Shown: piece after piece, positions 9,001-19,272 of the stretch
How positions within the stretch are numbered: position 1 is the first letter of the stretch
Layout of the letters: every line of letters starts with the position of its first letter
Assembly: GCA_902527245.1 (NCBI GenBank)
Contig: CABZOI010000004.1
Location: 1 to 64,000 of the forward strand
Length of the DNA stretch: 64,000 nucleotides
DNA from: an uncultured SAR92 cluster bacterium
GTDB taxonomy: Bacteria; Pseudomonadota; Gammaproteobacteria; Pseudomonadales; Porticoccaceae
Reading direction: 5' to 3'
Position numbers and translations under genes: made by a program
Notes under the pieces: generated by a model
Databases searched by the model: none
Told to the model about the DNA's origin: nothing
Seen by the model: only the letters and a program-made list of their open reading frames with translations

Positions 9001-10167
9001 TTAATCTGCCTGCCTTCTCAAGAAAGCTGGAACATCAAGATAATCATGCTCAACCTCAGCTGTCTCTGACTGATCAACTGCATTATTAGCTACAGCTGAA
9101 AACTCTGCTCTACGCGCCCTTGTTGGTTTTTCTAAGGCTTTCCAATTAATTTCTCCAGGTTTCCTTGGTGTATGGCTATCCTTTATTGGCCTTGAAACTG
9201 ATTTAGTTGAACTTGAAACCAGTCCCGTAGCAACGACGGTGACACGAAGTGTCCCCTCGTACTCAGTATCGAAAACACTTCCAACAATAATTGTTGCATC
9301 TTCATCCGCGAACTCTCGAATTATATTACCAACCTCTTGGAATTCACCAAGAGTCAAATCATGGCCACTAGTAATATTCACTAAAATTCCTCTCGCACCT
9401 TGAAGATCCGCATCCTCCAATAAAGGACACCTTGCCGCCCCCTCGGCAGCACTAACTGCTCTGTTTTCTCCCGTAGATTCACTACTTCCCATCATTGCCA
9501 TACCCATCTCAGCCATCACTGTCTTAACATCCGCGAAATCTACATTCATCAAACCATCTAACAAAATTAGATCAGTGATTCCCTTGACTGCTCCAAATAA
9601 TACATCATTAGCGTGTTTGAATGCCGATAGTAAATTCATATCTTTACCAAGAACCTCTAATAATTTTTCGTTAGGCACAATAATCAATGAGTCCACCTTC
9701 TCTCTGAGCAACTTGATTCCCTCATTTGCTATTTCCATTCTTTTTCGGCCCTCGAATGAGAAAGGTCTTGTGACAACACCTACAGTCAGAATACCCATTT
9801 GCTTTGCTATTTCAGCTACTATTGGTGCACCACCAGTTCCAGTTCCACCACCCATACCTGCGGTGATAAATACCATATCAGCGCCATTAAGCACTTGAGA
9901 AATTCTATCCTTATCTTCAAGCGCAGCCTGTCTGCCAATTTCAGGATTTGCACCTGCACCCAACCCTTTCGTTAAGTTATTTCCGAGTTGTAAAGTGGTA
10001 GCTCCATCAACTTTTTCCATAGACTGCGCGTCAGTGTTTGCGCAAATAAGATGCACTCCCTCAATATTACAATCAAGCATGTGACGAACTGCGTTACATC
10101 CACCACCGCCCACTCCCACTACTTTTATCTCTGCATTTTTTGGAACACTTTCTACTAACTCGAACAT
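9001..10167 (-). CDS. ftsZ: Cell division GTPase FtsZ
   Basis: Tubulin homologue that polymerises into the division ring. The GTP-binding signature GGGTGTG is at residues 106-112 and the N-terminal KVVGVGGGGCNAV at about 15-27. The C-terminal conserved peptide DYLDVPAFLRRQ binds FtsA and ZipA and is intact. Length is 388 residues. A strong ribosome binding site (AAGGAGAA) precedes the ATG, in contrast to the weak sites of most genes in this cluster, consistent with the high expression FtsZ needs. It follows ftsA by 48 bp. Confidence 0.98.
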   Translation of the reverse strand: MFELVESVPKNAEIKVVGVGGGGCNAVRHMLDCNIEGVHLICANTDAQSMEKVDGATTLQLGNNLTKGLGAGANPEIGRQAALEDKDRISQVLNGADMVFITAGMGGGTGTGGAPIVAEIAKQMGILTVGVVTRPFSFEGRKRMEIANEGIKLLREKVDSLIIVPNEKLLEVLGKDMNLLSAFKHANDVLFGAVKGITDLILLDGLMNVDFADVKTVMAEMGMAMMGSSESTGENRAVSAAEGAARCPLLEDADLQGARGILVNITSGHDLTLGEFQEVGNIIREFADEDATIIVGSVFDTEYEGTLRVTVVATGLVSSSTKSVSRPIKDSHTPRKPGEINWKALEKPTRARRAEFSAVANNAVDQSETAEVEHDYLDVPAFLRRQAD

Positions 10168-10215
10168 ACCGTTCTCCTTTTATAGTATTAAGATTAAATA
10201 TAGATTTTTCTTTTG

Positions 10216-11451
10216 TTAAACTTCATTCCTAAACCAATCGACAACTTTTGAGAATATCGATCCAGTCACTTTACTATTCCTATTATTTGCGATTGCCTCA
10301 TGATTTTTCTCTCTTCCAAATTGGAGTAATCCAATGGCAGTTGAGTAGATTGGATTAGTGACAATATCTGACAAACCTGTAACTGAAACCGGTGATGCGA
10401 CTCGAACTGGCATATGAAATATTTCCTCTGCCAACTCAGTAACGCCCTCCATCTTGGATGTTCCACCTGTTAGGACAACACCCGCTGCTAAAAGCTCTTC
10501 ATAGCCACTTCGTCTCAACTCTGCCTGAACCAGAGTAAATAATTCGTCATAGCGAGGCTCGACTACTTCGGCTAAAAGTTGTCTGGACATATTTCGAGAG
10601 GTTCTATCGCCTACAGAAGGCACCTTGATAGTCTCTTCTGGTTTTGTCAGTTTTGCGAGCGCGCAAGCATATTTAATTTTTAAATCCTCGGCATGCGCTG
10701 TCGGTGTCCGGAGAGCCATTGCTACATCATTGGTAACTTGATCACCTGCGATCGGAATAACTCCCGTATATCTAATTGCTCCATCTGTAAAAATAACAAT
10801 ATCAGATGTTCCACCACCTATATCTATCAAAGCTACGCCTAACTGCTTTTCATCTTGCGTCAAAACTGCATAACTTGAAGCTAGTTGCTCTAAAACCAAA
10901 CCAGATACCTCTAAGCCACACCTCTTTATGCACTTTTTAATATTTTGAGCTGAATTGACAGCACATGTTACGAGATGTACTTTTGCCTCTAAGCGAACTC
11001 CCGACATTCCTACTGGTTGTTTTACGCCCTCTTGCTCGTCAATAATGTATTCCTGCGGCAATACATGAAGAATCTCTTGATCCGCTGGAATTGCCACAGC
11101 TCTTGCTGCATCAATAACCCTGTCAACATCGACGGGCTGAACTTCACCATCATGAATCGCAACAATCCCATGAGAGTTCAAACTTTTAATGTGGCTACCA
11201 GCTATCCCCGCATGAACCGAGCTTATTGAACACCCTGACATCAATTCAGCATCCTCTATTGCCCTCTGAATGGATTCAACTGTGGCCTCAATGTTTACAA
11301 CAACGCCCTTTTTAAGTCCTGTCGAATGATGCATTCCTATACCAATAATTTCAGTCAGCCCCTCTGAATTAATATGGCCTATGACGGCAATAACTTTCGA
11401 GGTGCCGATATCCAAGGCAGCTATCAAATTTTCGTACTTTTCATTGCTCAT
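10216..11451 (-). CDS. ftsA: Cell division protein FtsA
   Basis: Actin-family ATPase that tethers FtsZ to the inner membrane. The N-terminal phosphate-binding segment AALDIGTSKV (about 11-20), the second phosphate motif LIDIGGGTSDIV (about 205-216) and the 1C domain between them are present. The C-terminal amphipathic membrane-targeting helix is seen as IFSKVVDWFRNEV. Length is 411 residues. It lies between ftsQ and ftsZ, the classical order. Confidence 0.97.
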   Translation of the reverse strand: MSNEKYENLIAALDIGTSKVIAVIGHINSEGLTEIIGIGMHHSTGLKKGVVVNIEATVESIQRAIEDAELMSGCSISSVHAGIAGSHIKSLNSHGIVAIHDGEVQPVDVDRVIDAARAVAIPADQEILHVLPQEYIIDEQEGVKQPVGMSGVRLEAKVHLVTCAVNSAQNIKKCIKRCGLEVSGLVLEQLASSYAVLTQDEKQLGVALIDIGGGTSDIVIFTDGAIRYTGVIPIAGDQVTNDVAMALRTPTAHAEDLKIKYACALAKLTKPEETIKVPSVGDRTSRNMSRQLLAEVVEPRYDELFTLVQAELRRSGYEELLAAGVVLTGGTSKMEGVTELAEEIFHMPVRVASPVSVTGLSDIVTNPIYSTAIGLLQFGREKNHEAIANNRNSKVTGSIFSKVVDWFRNEV

Positions 11452-11499
11452 TCTATTTGTCTCCCAGATTTCAATCTCATCGGAAATATAAATTAACCC

Positions 11500-12192
11500 T
11501 CAAGATCTAGTATTTTGTTTCCATTTCACTGCTAGTCCATTTGGATAACGTAAATCAATAACATTTATATTTTTTTCCTGCGAGCTTAATTCAGCCAACC
11601 AAACAGACTGAAGTCGTTGTAATTTCTCCACTAATTGATCACGACCTAAAATAATTTTAATGTCTGAAAGAACTGTCAAAGTCCATGAGCCTGCATTGTC
11701 ACTCTCAACTTCATCTATTCTTACCCCTATAGGTCCTAAAAGCTCTGAGATTAACTGATAAATTTTAATAATCTCTTTGGTATCCCCAACTTGAGAAAAT
11801 ATAACAGGCAAATGGCTCACAGAATCCTTATTAATTACGTCTATGTAATCGCCTACATTATTTAAAAGTTGCTGTTCGCCCCATCTTGCTACAGGTATCT
11901 CCTCTTCAATGTTGACGATTAATGTTGCAGGCCATGATCTGCGAATAGATGAGGAGCGAATCCAATCTTGCTCAACAATTTTTCTGTTCAGCTCGGGTAA
12001 ATCAAGGGTTAGAAATCCTGTTTGGACATTTTCATCTATTAAATCAATGACATCACGTTCACTTAGATAATTGAATTCACCATTTATAATCACCCGGTCT
12101 ATCGACTGGTTAAAATTGTCAAAAGTTATGATACCTATAAGCATTAAGGGTAGGAGAAATACAAAGATAATTATAGTTTGCTTAATTTTCAT
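11500..12192 (-). CDS. ftsQ: Cell division protein FtsQ
   Basis: Bitopic divisome protein that links early and late division proteins through FtsB and FtsL. A short cytoplasmic N-terminus precedes one membrane segment (about 7-24), followed by a POTRA domain (about 30-98, with VIINGEFNYLSERDV and the LPELNRKIVEQDWIRSSSIRR pattern) and a beta domain ending in the LRYPNGLAVKWK motif typical of FtsQ. Length is 230 residues, a little short. It overlaps ddl by 4 bp. Confidence 0.93.
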   Translation of the reverse strand: MKIKQTIIIFVFLLPLMLIGIITFDNFNQSIDRVIINGEFNYLSERDVIDLIDENVQTGFLTLDLPELNRKIVEQDWIRSSSIRRSWPATLIVNIEEEIPVARWGEQQLLNNVGDYIDVINKDSVSHLPVIFSQVGDTKEIIKIYQLISELLGPIGVRIDEVESDNAGSWTLTVLSDIKIILGRDQLVEKLQRLQSVWLAELSSQEKNINVIDLRYPNGLAVKWKQNTRS

Positions 12193-13136
12193 AGTCTTGC
12201 AGTCTCAAGTATTCTTACGACCAAATTTTCAAAGCTTATACCCGCGACCTCCGCCGCTTTTGGGAAAAGACTTTTCTTCGTCATCCCTGGAACTGTATTT
12301 ACCTCGAGTACATTAAAAGCACCCTTATCATCAGACATCAAATCCACACGGCCCCAACCCTCACATCCCAAGCTATTGAACGCTTTTAAGGCCAGTAACT
12401 GAATCTCTTCCTCTTGAAATGCTGAGAGGCCACTTGGACAAATAAATGAAGTTTTATCAGAAAGATATTTAGATTCAAAGTCATAGAAATTTGATTGTGA
12501 TCGAATCTGAATTGATGGAAGCGTCGCACCGTCGAGAATAGCAACGGTATATTCTGGTCCTGTTAACAATTTTTCTGCTATCACTCTATCGGAAAACTTG
12601 CTAGCAGTTCTAAAAGCATCTTGAAGTTGTTTTGTATTGAATGCTTGAGTCATGCCTAAACTTGAGCCTTCTGTGTCTGGTTTAACCATGACACTTCCCC
12701 CCAGACTCTCAAGTGATTCAAGCCAATTGTTGTCTTTATTTAAAATTACAAAATCAGCAGTTTTAATACCTTTTTCCCTCCACAACTTTTTGGATTTATA
12801 TTTACTTATTGCTAACTTTGATGCCTCAACTTTACTCCCCGTATATGGCATATTTTTGAAATCGAGTACTCCTTGAATCGAACCGTCCTCTCCACCAGAA
12901 CCATGAAGAGCTATGAATACAATGTCTAAACTCTGATAATCTAATTCATGAAGTAAAAGACCTTGAATATCGATTAGTCTGACTTTAAAGCCATTGCTGT
13001 GAAGCGCATCAAATATTGCTTTACCACTTCGAAGTGAGATTTCTCGCTCATTTGAGGTACCCCCACAAAAAACACCAACCTCTTTATCCGAAAGCGTATG
13101 CATCTGATTATTCATATCGCTATTCATTTGATACAC
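12189..13136 (-). CDS. ddl: D-alanine--D-alanine ligase
   Basis: ATP-grasp enzyme making D-Ala-D-Ala for the peptidoglycan stem. Motifs seen include VFCGGTSNEREISLRSG near the N-terminus, ALHGSGGEDGSIQG (about 77-90), VMVKPDTEGSSLGM in the ATP-grasp core and the metal-binding FNVLEVNTVPGMT near the C-terminus. Length is 315 residues, typical of the DdlB type found in the dcw cluster. The gene overlaps murC at its start (17 bp) and ftsQ at its end (4 bp). Confidence 0.96.
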   Translation of the reverse strand: MYQMNSDMNNQMHTLSDKEVGVFCGGTSNEREISLRSGKAIFDALHSNGFKVRLIDIQGLLLHELDYQSLDIVFIALHGSGGEDGSIQGVLDFKNMPYTGSKVEASKLAISKYKSKKLWREKGIKTADFVILNKDNNWLESLESLGGSVMVKPDTEGSSLGMTQAFNTKQLQDAFRTASKFSDRVIAEKLLTGPEYTVAILDGATLPSIQIRSQSNFYDFESKYLSDKTSFICPSGLSAFQEEEIQLLALKAFNSLGCEGWGRVDLMSDDKGAFNVLEVNTVPGMTKKSLFPKAAEVAGISFENLVVRILETARL

Positions 13137-14553
13137 CTTGAATAATAGATTTTAATTTTTCCGTGTATTTACTTATATCTCCGGCACCCTGCGAAATAAT
13201 CAAGTCATTGTTCGAAATAAGATTAGGGAGTACTTTCTCAATCTGATTTATATCCGCGAGATAAAGAGAATGACAATCAGATTTATTACATATCTCTTGA
13301 CTTAATTTGTCAGAGTTTATTCCCGTCAATGGAGCCTCGCCTGCAGGATATACATCAAGCAAAACGAGAACATCAACAGTTGATAAAACACTCACAAATT
13401 CACTAAATAAATCTCGGGTTCGAGAAAAACGATGTGGTTGAAAAATTAAAATGATTTTACGATCTGGCCATGAAATCCTGGCCGCCTCCAAAGTAGCCTT
13501 TATTTCATTTGGGTGATGACCGTAATCATCTATATATGTAATTTTACGTAGCTTTTTTTCAATATTTAAAACTTCTTCAAATCTTCTACTTACACCAGAA
13601 AAATTTTGCAGTGCTCTCTGAATAACCTCCGGCGACACGCCTTCCTCTAATGCAACGCTTGCTGCTGCTGCTGCATTCAATGCATTGTGTCTGCCTGGCA
13701 TTTTTAGAGATAAGGCAATCTCTCTATTATTCGATGAGCAAACTAAGCTGAACTCCGAATTGTTTTTATGAGATTTAAAGTCCTTGATTCGAACATTAGA
13801 ATGATCAGAGAATCCATAAGTTACGAGTGGACGACCAATTTTCTTTATTATTTTTTGTATGGTCAAATCATCAGCACATACAACTGCCAATCCATAAAAC
13901 GGCAAATTATGTAAAAAATTTAAATATGTCGATTTTAACCTTTCGAAGTCATATTCATATGTCTCCATATGATCTAAATCTATGTTGGTCACAACAGCCA
14001 CTAAAGGTTGCAAATGTATGAATGAAGCATCACTTTCATCAGCTTCAGCTATAAGATACTTACCCTGACCAAGTTTTGCACCAGTTCCGAAGCTGTTTAG
14101 TTTGCCCCCGATTATAAACGTCGGATCCCTTCCATCCTCAGCCATAATTGCTGCCAGCAGACTTGTTGTAGTTGTTTTACCATGGGTTCCTGCAACGGCG
14201 ATGCTTTGCCTAAATCTCATTAATTCAGCAAGCATCTCAGCACGTCTGATCACAGGTATATTTAAATTAAATGCTTGTTTTATTTCAACATTTTCAAAAT
14301 CTACAGCAGATGATTTAACGACTACGTCAGCATCAATGACCTGGCATCGATCATGCCCAATAAAAATTTTAGCACCCCCATCCTTTAACTGATCAATACT
14401 TGAATTTAGCTTAAGATCAGATCCTGTAATCGAGTAGCCTTGATTTAATAATACTTGTGCTATACCACTCATACCGGATCCACCAATACCGACAAAGTGA
14501 ATACTTTGAATCCGCCGCATCTGAGGATAATTAAGATTTGCATTCCTAACCAT
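13120..14553 (-). CDS. murC: UDP-N-acetylmuramate--L-alanine ligase
   Basis: Adds L-Ala to UDP-MurNAc, the first amino-acid step of peptidoglycan precursor synthesis. The N-terminal Rossmann motif HFVGIGGSGMSGIA (about 19-32) and the Mur-ligase P-loop AGTHGKTTT (about 120-128) are intact; the C-terminal domain contains DDYGHHPNEI. Length is 477 residues. The start may be the ATG at the MRRIQSIHFVG position, 11 codons into the given frame, which fits the family better; the longer form overlaps murG by 8 bp. Confidence 0.96.
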   Translation of the reverse strand: MVRNANLNYPQMRRIQSIHFVGIGGSGMSGIAQVLLNQGYSITGSDLKLNSSIDQLKDGGAKIFIGHDRCQVIDADVVVKSSAVDFENVEIKQAFNLNIPVIRRAEMLAELMRFRQSIAVAGTHGKTTTTSLLAAIMAEDGRDPTFIIGGKLNSFGTGAKLGQGKYLIAEADESDASFIHLQPLVAVVTNIDLDHMETYEYDFERLKSTYLNFLHNLPFYGLAVVCADDLTIQKIIKKIGRPLVTYGFSDHSNVRIKDFKSHKNNSEFSLVCSSNNREIALSLKMPGRHNALNAAAAASVALEEGVSPEVIQRALQNFSGVSRRFEEVLNIEKKLRKITYIDDYGHHPNEIKATLEAARISWPDRKIILIFQPHRFSRTRDLFSEFVSVLSTVDVLVLLDVYPAGEAPLTGINSDKLSQEICNKSDCHSLYLADINQIEKVLPNLISNNDLIISQGAGDISKYTEKLKSIIQGVSNE

Positions 14554-15643
14554 ATGCTACTCCCAAACATTCATCAGAAACACGCTCTGTAGAGTCAATT
14601 TCAGCGATAAGTTTTCCTTTAACTGACATTGAATTTCTCGCTTCGATATTGCTAGCGTAGAAACTAATTTTTTCAGCCATGAATTCAGGAGTGAATTGAT
14701 GATGTAATACTATTTCAGCAGCTCCAATTCTCTCCAGAATCTTTGCATTTTCGAATTGATGATCATCAGTGGCATGTGGGAAAGGTATTAGAATTGAACA
14801 AATCCCCACATGAGCAAGTTCTGAAATAGTCAAGGCTCCGGATCTACACACGACAAAATCAGCCCACTTGTATGCTTCACTGATATCATCAATAAATGGA
14901 ACCACTTTGATACTTGAAAGAGCGTTGGTTGTGAGTTCAGATTTGTATACATTCAGTGTTGATTCTAAGTGAGCAAAGCCAGTTTGATGGATTACCTCTA
15001 ACTCAAGGTCGTCAATCATGATCGCTAAAGCCTTTGGAATATTTCTGTTGATCGATAAGGCCCCTCGACTTCCACCTAAAATTAGTAGCTTACTTTTATA
15101 TTTTTTTCCTTCATTCCGCTCCAGTTTTTTATCCAAGGTTATTATTTTTTCATTAACTGGATTCCCACATATGATCTCATTTGGGTGAGTTTTAGAAAAT
15201 GCTACGAGAATCTTTTTCGCAAATTTGGAAATTATTTTGTTGGTTGTACCCATGACTGCATTCTGCTCGTGGATAACAACAGGCACGCGACTTAAGAACG
15301 CGGCCACTGCACCGGGACCAGATACATATCCACCCATCCCAAGAACCACATTGGGCTTAAGTTCTCTAATTATTTTGAGCGCCTGATATACCGCTCTGGT
15401 CAATAAGAATGGTGCCTTCAAAATTTGTAGGTAACCTTTACCTCTCAAACCACTAATATCAATAAACCTTGTGGCTATCTCTTTTCCCTTTAAAAACTCA
15501 ACCTCATAGCCCTCCCTGCTTCCGAGCCAAAAAACAGATATCTCCTTTGATTTCATATGTTTTGCAACAGCTAGTCCGGGGAAGATGTGTCCCCCAGTAC
15601 CTCCTGCCATGATTAATACTCTGGTTTTAATATTCGAAATCAT
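14546..15643 (-). CDS. murG: UDP-N-acetylglucosamine--N-acetylmuramyl-(pentapeptide) pyrophosphoryl-undecaprenol N-acetylglucosamine transferase
   Basis: GT28 glycosyltransferase that converts lipid I to lipid II at the inner face of the membrane. The first G-loop MAGGTGGHIFPGLAVA (about 12-27), the second VLGMGGYVSGP (about 100-110) and the donor-site GGSRGALSIN (about 191-200) are all visible, as is the CRSGALTISEL acceptor/donor segment. Length is 365 residues. It overlaps ftsW by 4 bp and murC by 8 bp. Confidence 0.97.
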   Translation of the reverse strand: MISNIKTRVLIMAGGTGGHIFPGLAVAKHMKSKEISVFWLGSREGYEVEFLKGKEIATRFIDISGLRGKGYLQILKAPFLLTRAVYQALKIIRELKPNVVLGMGGYVSGPGAVAAFLSRVPVVIHEQNAVMGTTNKIISKFAKKILVAFSKTHPNEIICGNPVNEKIITLDKKLERNEGKKYKSKLLILGGSRGALSINRNIPKALAIMIDDLELEVIHQTGFAHLESTLNVYKSELTTNALSSIKVVPFIDDISEAYKWADFVVCRSGALTISELAHVGICSILIPFPHATDDHQFENAKILERIGAAEIVLHHQFTPEFMAEKISFYASNIEARNSMSVKGKLIAEIDSTERVSDECLGVAYG

Positions 15644-16797
15644 TTGCCAACCTCTTTACTCTCACGCATATCACTCGCCAGACGAAGTACCATACCGAGC
15701 ATAATGCAGGAAACTAGCAAGCTATTACCCCCATAGCTTAGGAACGGAAGGGTTAAACCCTTTGTCGGCAATAAACCAGAATTTACACCAAGATTGATAA
15801 AAGTTTGTCCAGCGAATAATGTTCCGACACCTAATAGAAAAAATCCTGAAAAATAGTCTTTTTTATTAAGGTAAAACCAGCTTAAACTAAGAATTCTAAA
15901 AATAAGAAAACAATAAGTTCCGACCAAAATTAATACACCAAAAAATCCAAATTCCTCAGCAAAGATGGCAAAAACAAAGTCGGTGTGAGCTTCAGGTAGA
16001 TATAGCATTTTCTGAACGGATTGTCCTAAACCTACACCGAACCATTCTCCCCTTCCAAATGCAATAAGTGCTTGTGTCAATTGATAACCGGACGAGAACC
16101 TTTGAGACCAAGGGTCTAAATAAGAAGTGATTCTTGAGAGTCGATACGGAGAAGATTCAGCTAGCAACCAAAAAGAAATTATAGCTAGAAGCGATAAGAT
16201 TAAAAAGTATCTCAATTTGATACCTGAGATGAAAAGTATCGATATCAAAGTAAATCCTAGTAATACAAATGAACCAAAGTCGGGCTCCAGAATTAAAAGA
16301 AAACTAATAAGAAAAAATATTAAAAATATAGGTATTAACGGTTTAGGATCTGACAGAAGAATTACCCTATTATCGGCTAAATAATGGGCAACAAACGCGA
16401 TGAAAGACAGCTTTATCCACTCAGAGACCTGTAGCGTGAATCCAAAAACATTAATCCACCTTTGACTGCCATTCCTTTCAATACCTATTCCTGGGAGAAG
16501 AACTATTCCTAAAAGGACAATGCAAAACATTAATAAAGGAAAGGAGTACTTTCTCCAAACTCTCACGGGTGTGTGGAATGAAAAAAACATTAGAGTCAAG
16601 CTCAATAGAACATAAAACGTATGCCTTTTAATCCAAAATAATGGCTCATTGAACTTGTACTGCGCCCAACTCAAAGATGACGAACTTATCATCACAATAC
16701 CAATTGATATCAAAAACAACGCTGGCAAGAAAATAGATAAATCTATATTGACATGATTATTATCTTTGGAATTGAGCATTGTAGATTTTGATATCAT
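15640..16797 (-). CDS. ftsW: Septal peptidoglycan glycosyltransferase FtsW
   Basis: SEDS-family polytopic membrane protein that polymerises lipid II at the septum together with FtsI. About ten hydrophobic segments can be counted. Family motifs include the periplasmic LPEAHTDFVFAIFAEEFG loop, which holds the catalytic Asp region, and the LPFLSYGGNSLL signature near the C-terminus. Length is 385 residues. It lies between murG (4-bp overlap) and murD (3-bp gap). Confidence 0.97.
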   Translation of the reverse strand: MISKSTMLNSKDNNHVNIDLSIFLPALFLISIGIVMISSSSLSWAQYKFNEPLFWIKRHTFYVLLSLTLMFFSFHTPVRVWRKYSFPLLMFCIVLLGIVLLPGIGIERNGSQRWINVFGFTLQVSEWIKLSFIAFVAHYLADNRVILLSDPKPLIPIFLIFFLISFLLILEPDFGSFVLLGFTLISILFISGIKLRYFLILSLLAIISFWLLAESSPYRLSRITSYLDPWSQRFSSGYQLTQALIAFGRGEWFGVGLGQSVQKMLYLPEAHTDFVFAIFAEEFGFFGVLILVGTYCFLIFRILSLSWFYLNKKDYFSGFFLLGVGTLFAGQTFINLGVNSGLLPTKGLTLPFLSYGGNSLLVSCIMLGMVLRLASDMRESKEVGK

Positions 16798-16800
16798 TTC

Positions 16801-18186
16801 TTATGAGACCTTTTTTTGCGAGTCTTTATTGAAGAAATTAAAAATTAAATCTTTGAAGAAATCGCCTCTATGCTCATAACTGATAAACTCATCAAAACTT
16901 GAGCAGCCAGGCGACAACAGCACTTTGTCCCCTGAACTCGCCAAGTTACACGATTTAATCGTTGCCTGTTTGAGTGAATCAAATATTTCGCATGAAAGTG
17001 ATTGACTTAACTGTGCTTTTATTGAGCCTGCATCTTTCCCGAATAAAAGTATTTTCTTTACAGCTAAACCTAAAATATCATTCAAAGGCGAAAAATCTTG
17101 TCCTTTGTCTAATCCTCCGAGTAATAAAATAATGCTCTTATCATTGCCTTCACTGTGCGCCTCAATCGCGGCTTTAGTAGATGCAACATTAGTAGATTTT
17201 GAGTCATTGATAAATTCTATGTTTTTATCCAACAAGAATTTTTCACATCTATGTGGAAGGCCCCTAAATGCAGAAATTGCTCGATGCATTGACTCATTGC
17301 TAAGTCCCGCTAGTTTGCATAATTTGAGCGCTGCCACAATATTACGTAGATTATGATCGCCAGTGAGTATTATGTCGTCCAGAATCACAATCGTTCCATC
17401 CTCAAAAGAGATGTGACAATTTGAGTTTTTAGCGTCCATACTCGATAGATTCTTTTTGACGTCTGAAAGACTAAAATATTGGTTTTCTGCATTTATTTTT
17501 ATGCTTGATACCACTGAATCATCTTTATTCAATAATGTGAGCGAAGCTCCCTGTAAAATATTTGATTTGGAAGCAATATAATTTTGGATAGTTTTATGTC
17601 GATCAATGTGATCTGGAGTAATGTTCAAGATACAGCTGATAGCTCCATGCATGTCATCAACCAACTCAAGCTGATAACTCGAAAGCTCCAGCACATATAG
17701 ATCTCTAGATGAATTTATTAACTCAAGCATCGGCTTTCCCAAATTACCACCCACGCCTACATTAAGACCCTCACTCTCTGCAACTAGACCAACTAGTGTG
17801 GTGACTGTACTTTTCCCATTAGAACCAGTAATTGCGACTACAGGCGCTCTTACTTTTGAGAAAAATAAATCAATCTCCGTCAAGATATTAATACCTTGTT
17901 CAATAGCCCTTTGAATAATCGGATCATATAAATTAATTCCAGGACTTTTTAGGATGATATCTATTCCCTCAAGTTTTAAATTAGAGAAAGATCCTGAATA
18001 AATTTTAATATTTGGATATTTATTCTTTAGAAGCTCTATCCCGGGAGTGGTTTCTCGTGAATCTGCTGCAATAAAATTCAAGCCCTCTCTCACACAGAAG
18101 GTAACCATTGACAATCCTGTCTTACCTAGTCCTAATATCAGATAGTTAAGTGTTTTTGCTTTTTGAGAATCAATGCCGATTTTCAT
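16801..18186 (-). CDS. murD: UDP-N-acetylmuramoyl-L-alanine--D-glutamate ligase
   Basis: Adds D-Glu to UDP-MurNAc-L-Ala. The N-terminal YLILGLGKTGLS (about 15-26), the P-loop ITGSNGKSTVT (about 119-129), the NITPDHIDRH motif and the C-terminal FINDSKSTN and LSPGCSSFDEF segments are diagnostic. Length is 461 residues. Only 3 bp separate it from mraY upstream and ftsW downstream, consistent with one polycistronic message. Confidence 0.97.
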   Translation of the reverse strand: MKIGIDSQKAKTLNYLILGLGKTGLSMVTFCVREGLNFIAADSRETTPGIELLKNKYPNIKIYSGSFSNLKLEGIDIILKSPGINLYDPIIQRAIEQGINILTEIDLFFSKVRAPVVAITGSNGKSTVTTLVGLVAESEGLNVGVGGNLGKPMLELINSSRDLYVLELSSYQLELVDDMHGAISCILNITPDHIDRHKTIQNYIASKSNILQGASLTLLNKDDSVVSSIKINAENQYFSLSDVKKNLSSMDAKNSNCHISFEDGTIVILDDIILTGDHNLRNIVAALKLCKLAGLSNESMHRAISAFRGLPHRCEKFLLDKNIEFINDSKSTNVASTKAAIEAHSEGNDKSIILLLGGLDKGQDFSPLNDILGLAVKKILLFGKDAGSIKAQLSQSLSCEIFDSLKQATIKSCNLASSGDKVLLSPGCSSFDEFISYEHRGDFFKDLIFNFFNKDSQKKVS

Positions 18187-18189
18187 AAT

Positions 18190-19272
18190 TTATCTTATCT
18201 TTAAAGTTGCCAATCCAATCAGGACCAAAACTATCGTAATAATCCAAAATCTGACTATAACCCTTGGCTCAGGCCAACCTTTGAGTTCAAAATGGTGATG
18301 TATCGGAGCCATTCGAAATACCCGTTTACCGGTTAATTTGAAAGAAACGACCTGAATAATTACCGATAAGGTTTCTATCACAAATACCCCCCCCATAATG
18401 GCTAAGACAAATTCCTGTCTTACTACCACAGCCATAATGCCCAAAGAGGCACCAAGCGAAAGAGCACCAATATCTCCCATAAAAACCATTGCAGGATAGG
18501 TGTTAAACCAAAGAAATCCGAGGCCCGCTCCACAAATTGCGGCAGCAACTATCGCGACCTCTCCAGCTCCAGAAATAAAAGGTATATTTAAATACTCAGA
18601 AAATTGAAAATTGCCGGTTACATAAGCAAAAATACCGAGCGCTCCAGCAATCATCACTGTGGGCAATATAGCAAGACCATCAAGACCATCGGTAAGATTA
18701 ACCGCGTTACTGGAACCTACAACTACGAAATAAACAAAAACAATATAAAACCATCCCAATGGCAGAGCAAAATCTTTCACGAAAGGAAGCAATAACTCCG
18801 TTTCCTCCGGCGTTGATGCAGTGTAGTAGAGAGTGAAAGCGATAAATATTGCTAATATCGATTGCCAGAATATTTTATGTTTTGCAGATATCCCATTTGG
18901 ATTCTTCTCTACAACCTTTTTATAATCATCAATCCAACCTATTAGGCCGAAACCAACAACAGTAAACAAAATGATCCAAACATAACGATTGCTCAAATCT
19001 GCCCACAGCAATGAACTTAAACAAACTGCTAATATAATGAGAGCGCCACCCATTGTTGGAGTTCCATGCTTTTTTAGATGAGTCTCTGGACCATCATCTC
19101 GGATTGCTTGCTTCAACTGCATTGAATTAAGCCACATAATTATTCGAGGTCCGAAAATCAAGCTAATTACTAATGATGTCATTGCAGCAAAAATTGCTCG
19201 CAAAGTGATGTACTGAAAGACTGAGAGACCATTAATAAATTGTGATAAATATTCTGTTATTAAAACTAACAT
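18190..19272 (-). CDS. mraY: Phospho-N-acetylmuramoyl-pentapeptide transferase
   Basis: Polytopic membrane enzyme making lipid I from UDP-MurNAc-pentapeptide and undecaprenyl phosphate. Signature stretches are [13 protein letters not shown] (about 67-79), the Asp-rich GWIDDYKKV, the [10 protein letters not shown] motif and the C-terminal [14 protein letters not shown], all intact. Length is 360 residues, the same as E. coli MraY. It overlaps the murF 3' end by 7 bp. Confidence 0.98.
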   Translation of the reverse strand: MLVLITEYLSQFINGLSVFQYITLRAIFAAMTSLVISLIFGPRIIMWLNSMQLKQAIRDDGPETHLKKHGTPTMGGALIILAVCLSSLLWADLSNRYVWIILFTVVGFGLIGWIDDYKKVVEKNPNGISAKHKIFWQSILAIFIAFTLYYTASTPEETELLLPFVKDFALPLGWFYIVFVYFVVVGSSNAVNLTDGLDGLAILPTVMIAGALGIFAYVTGNFQFSEYLNIPFISGAGEVAIVAAAICGAGLGFLWFNTYPAMVFMGDIGALSLGASLGIMAVVVRQEFVLAIMGGVFVIETLSVIIQVVSFKLTGKRVFRMAPIHHHFELKGWPEPRVIVRFWIITIVLVLIGLATLKIR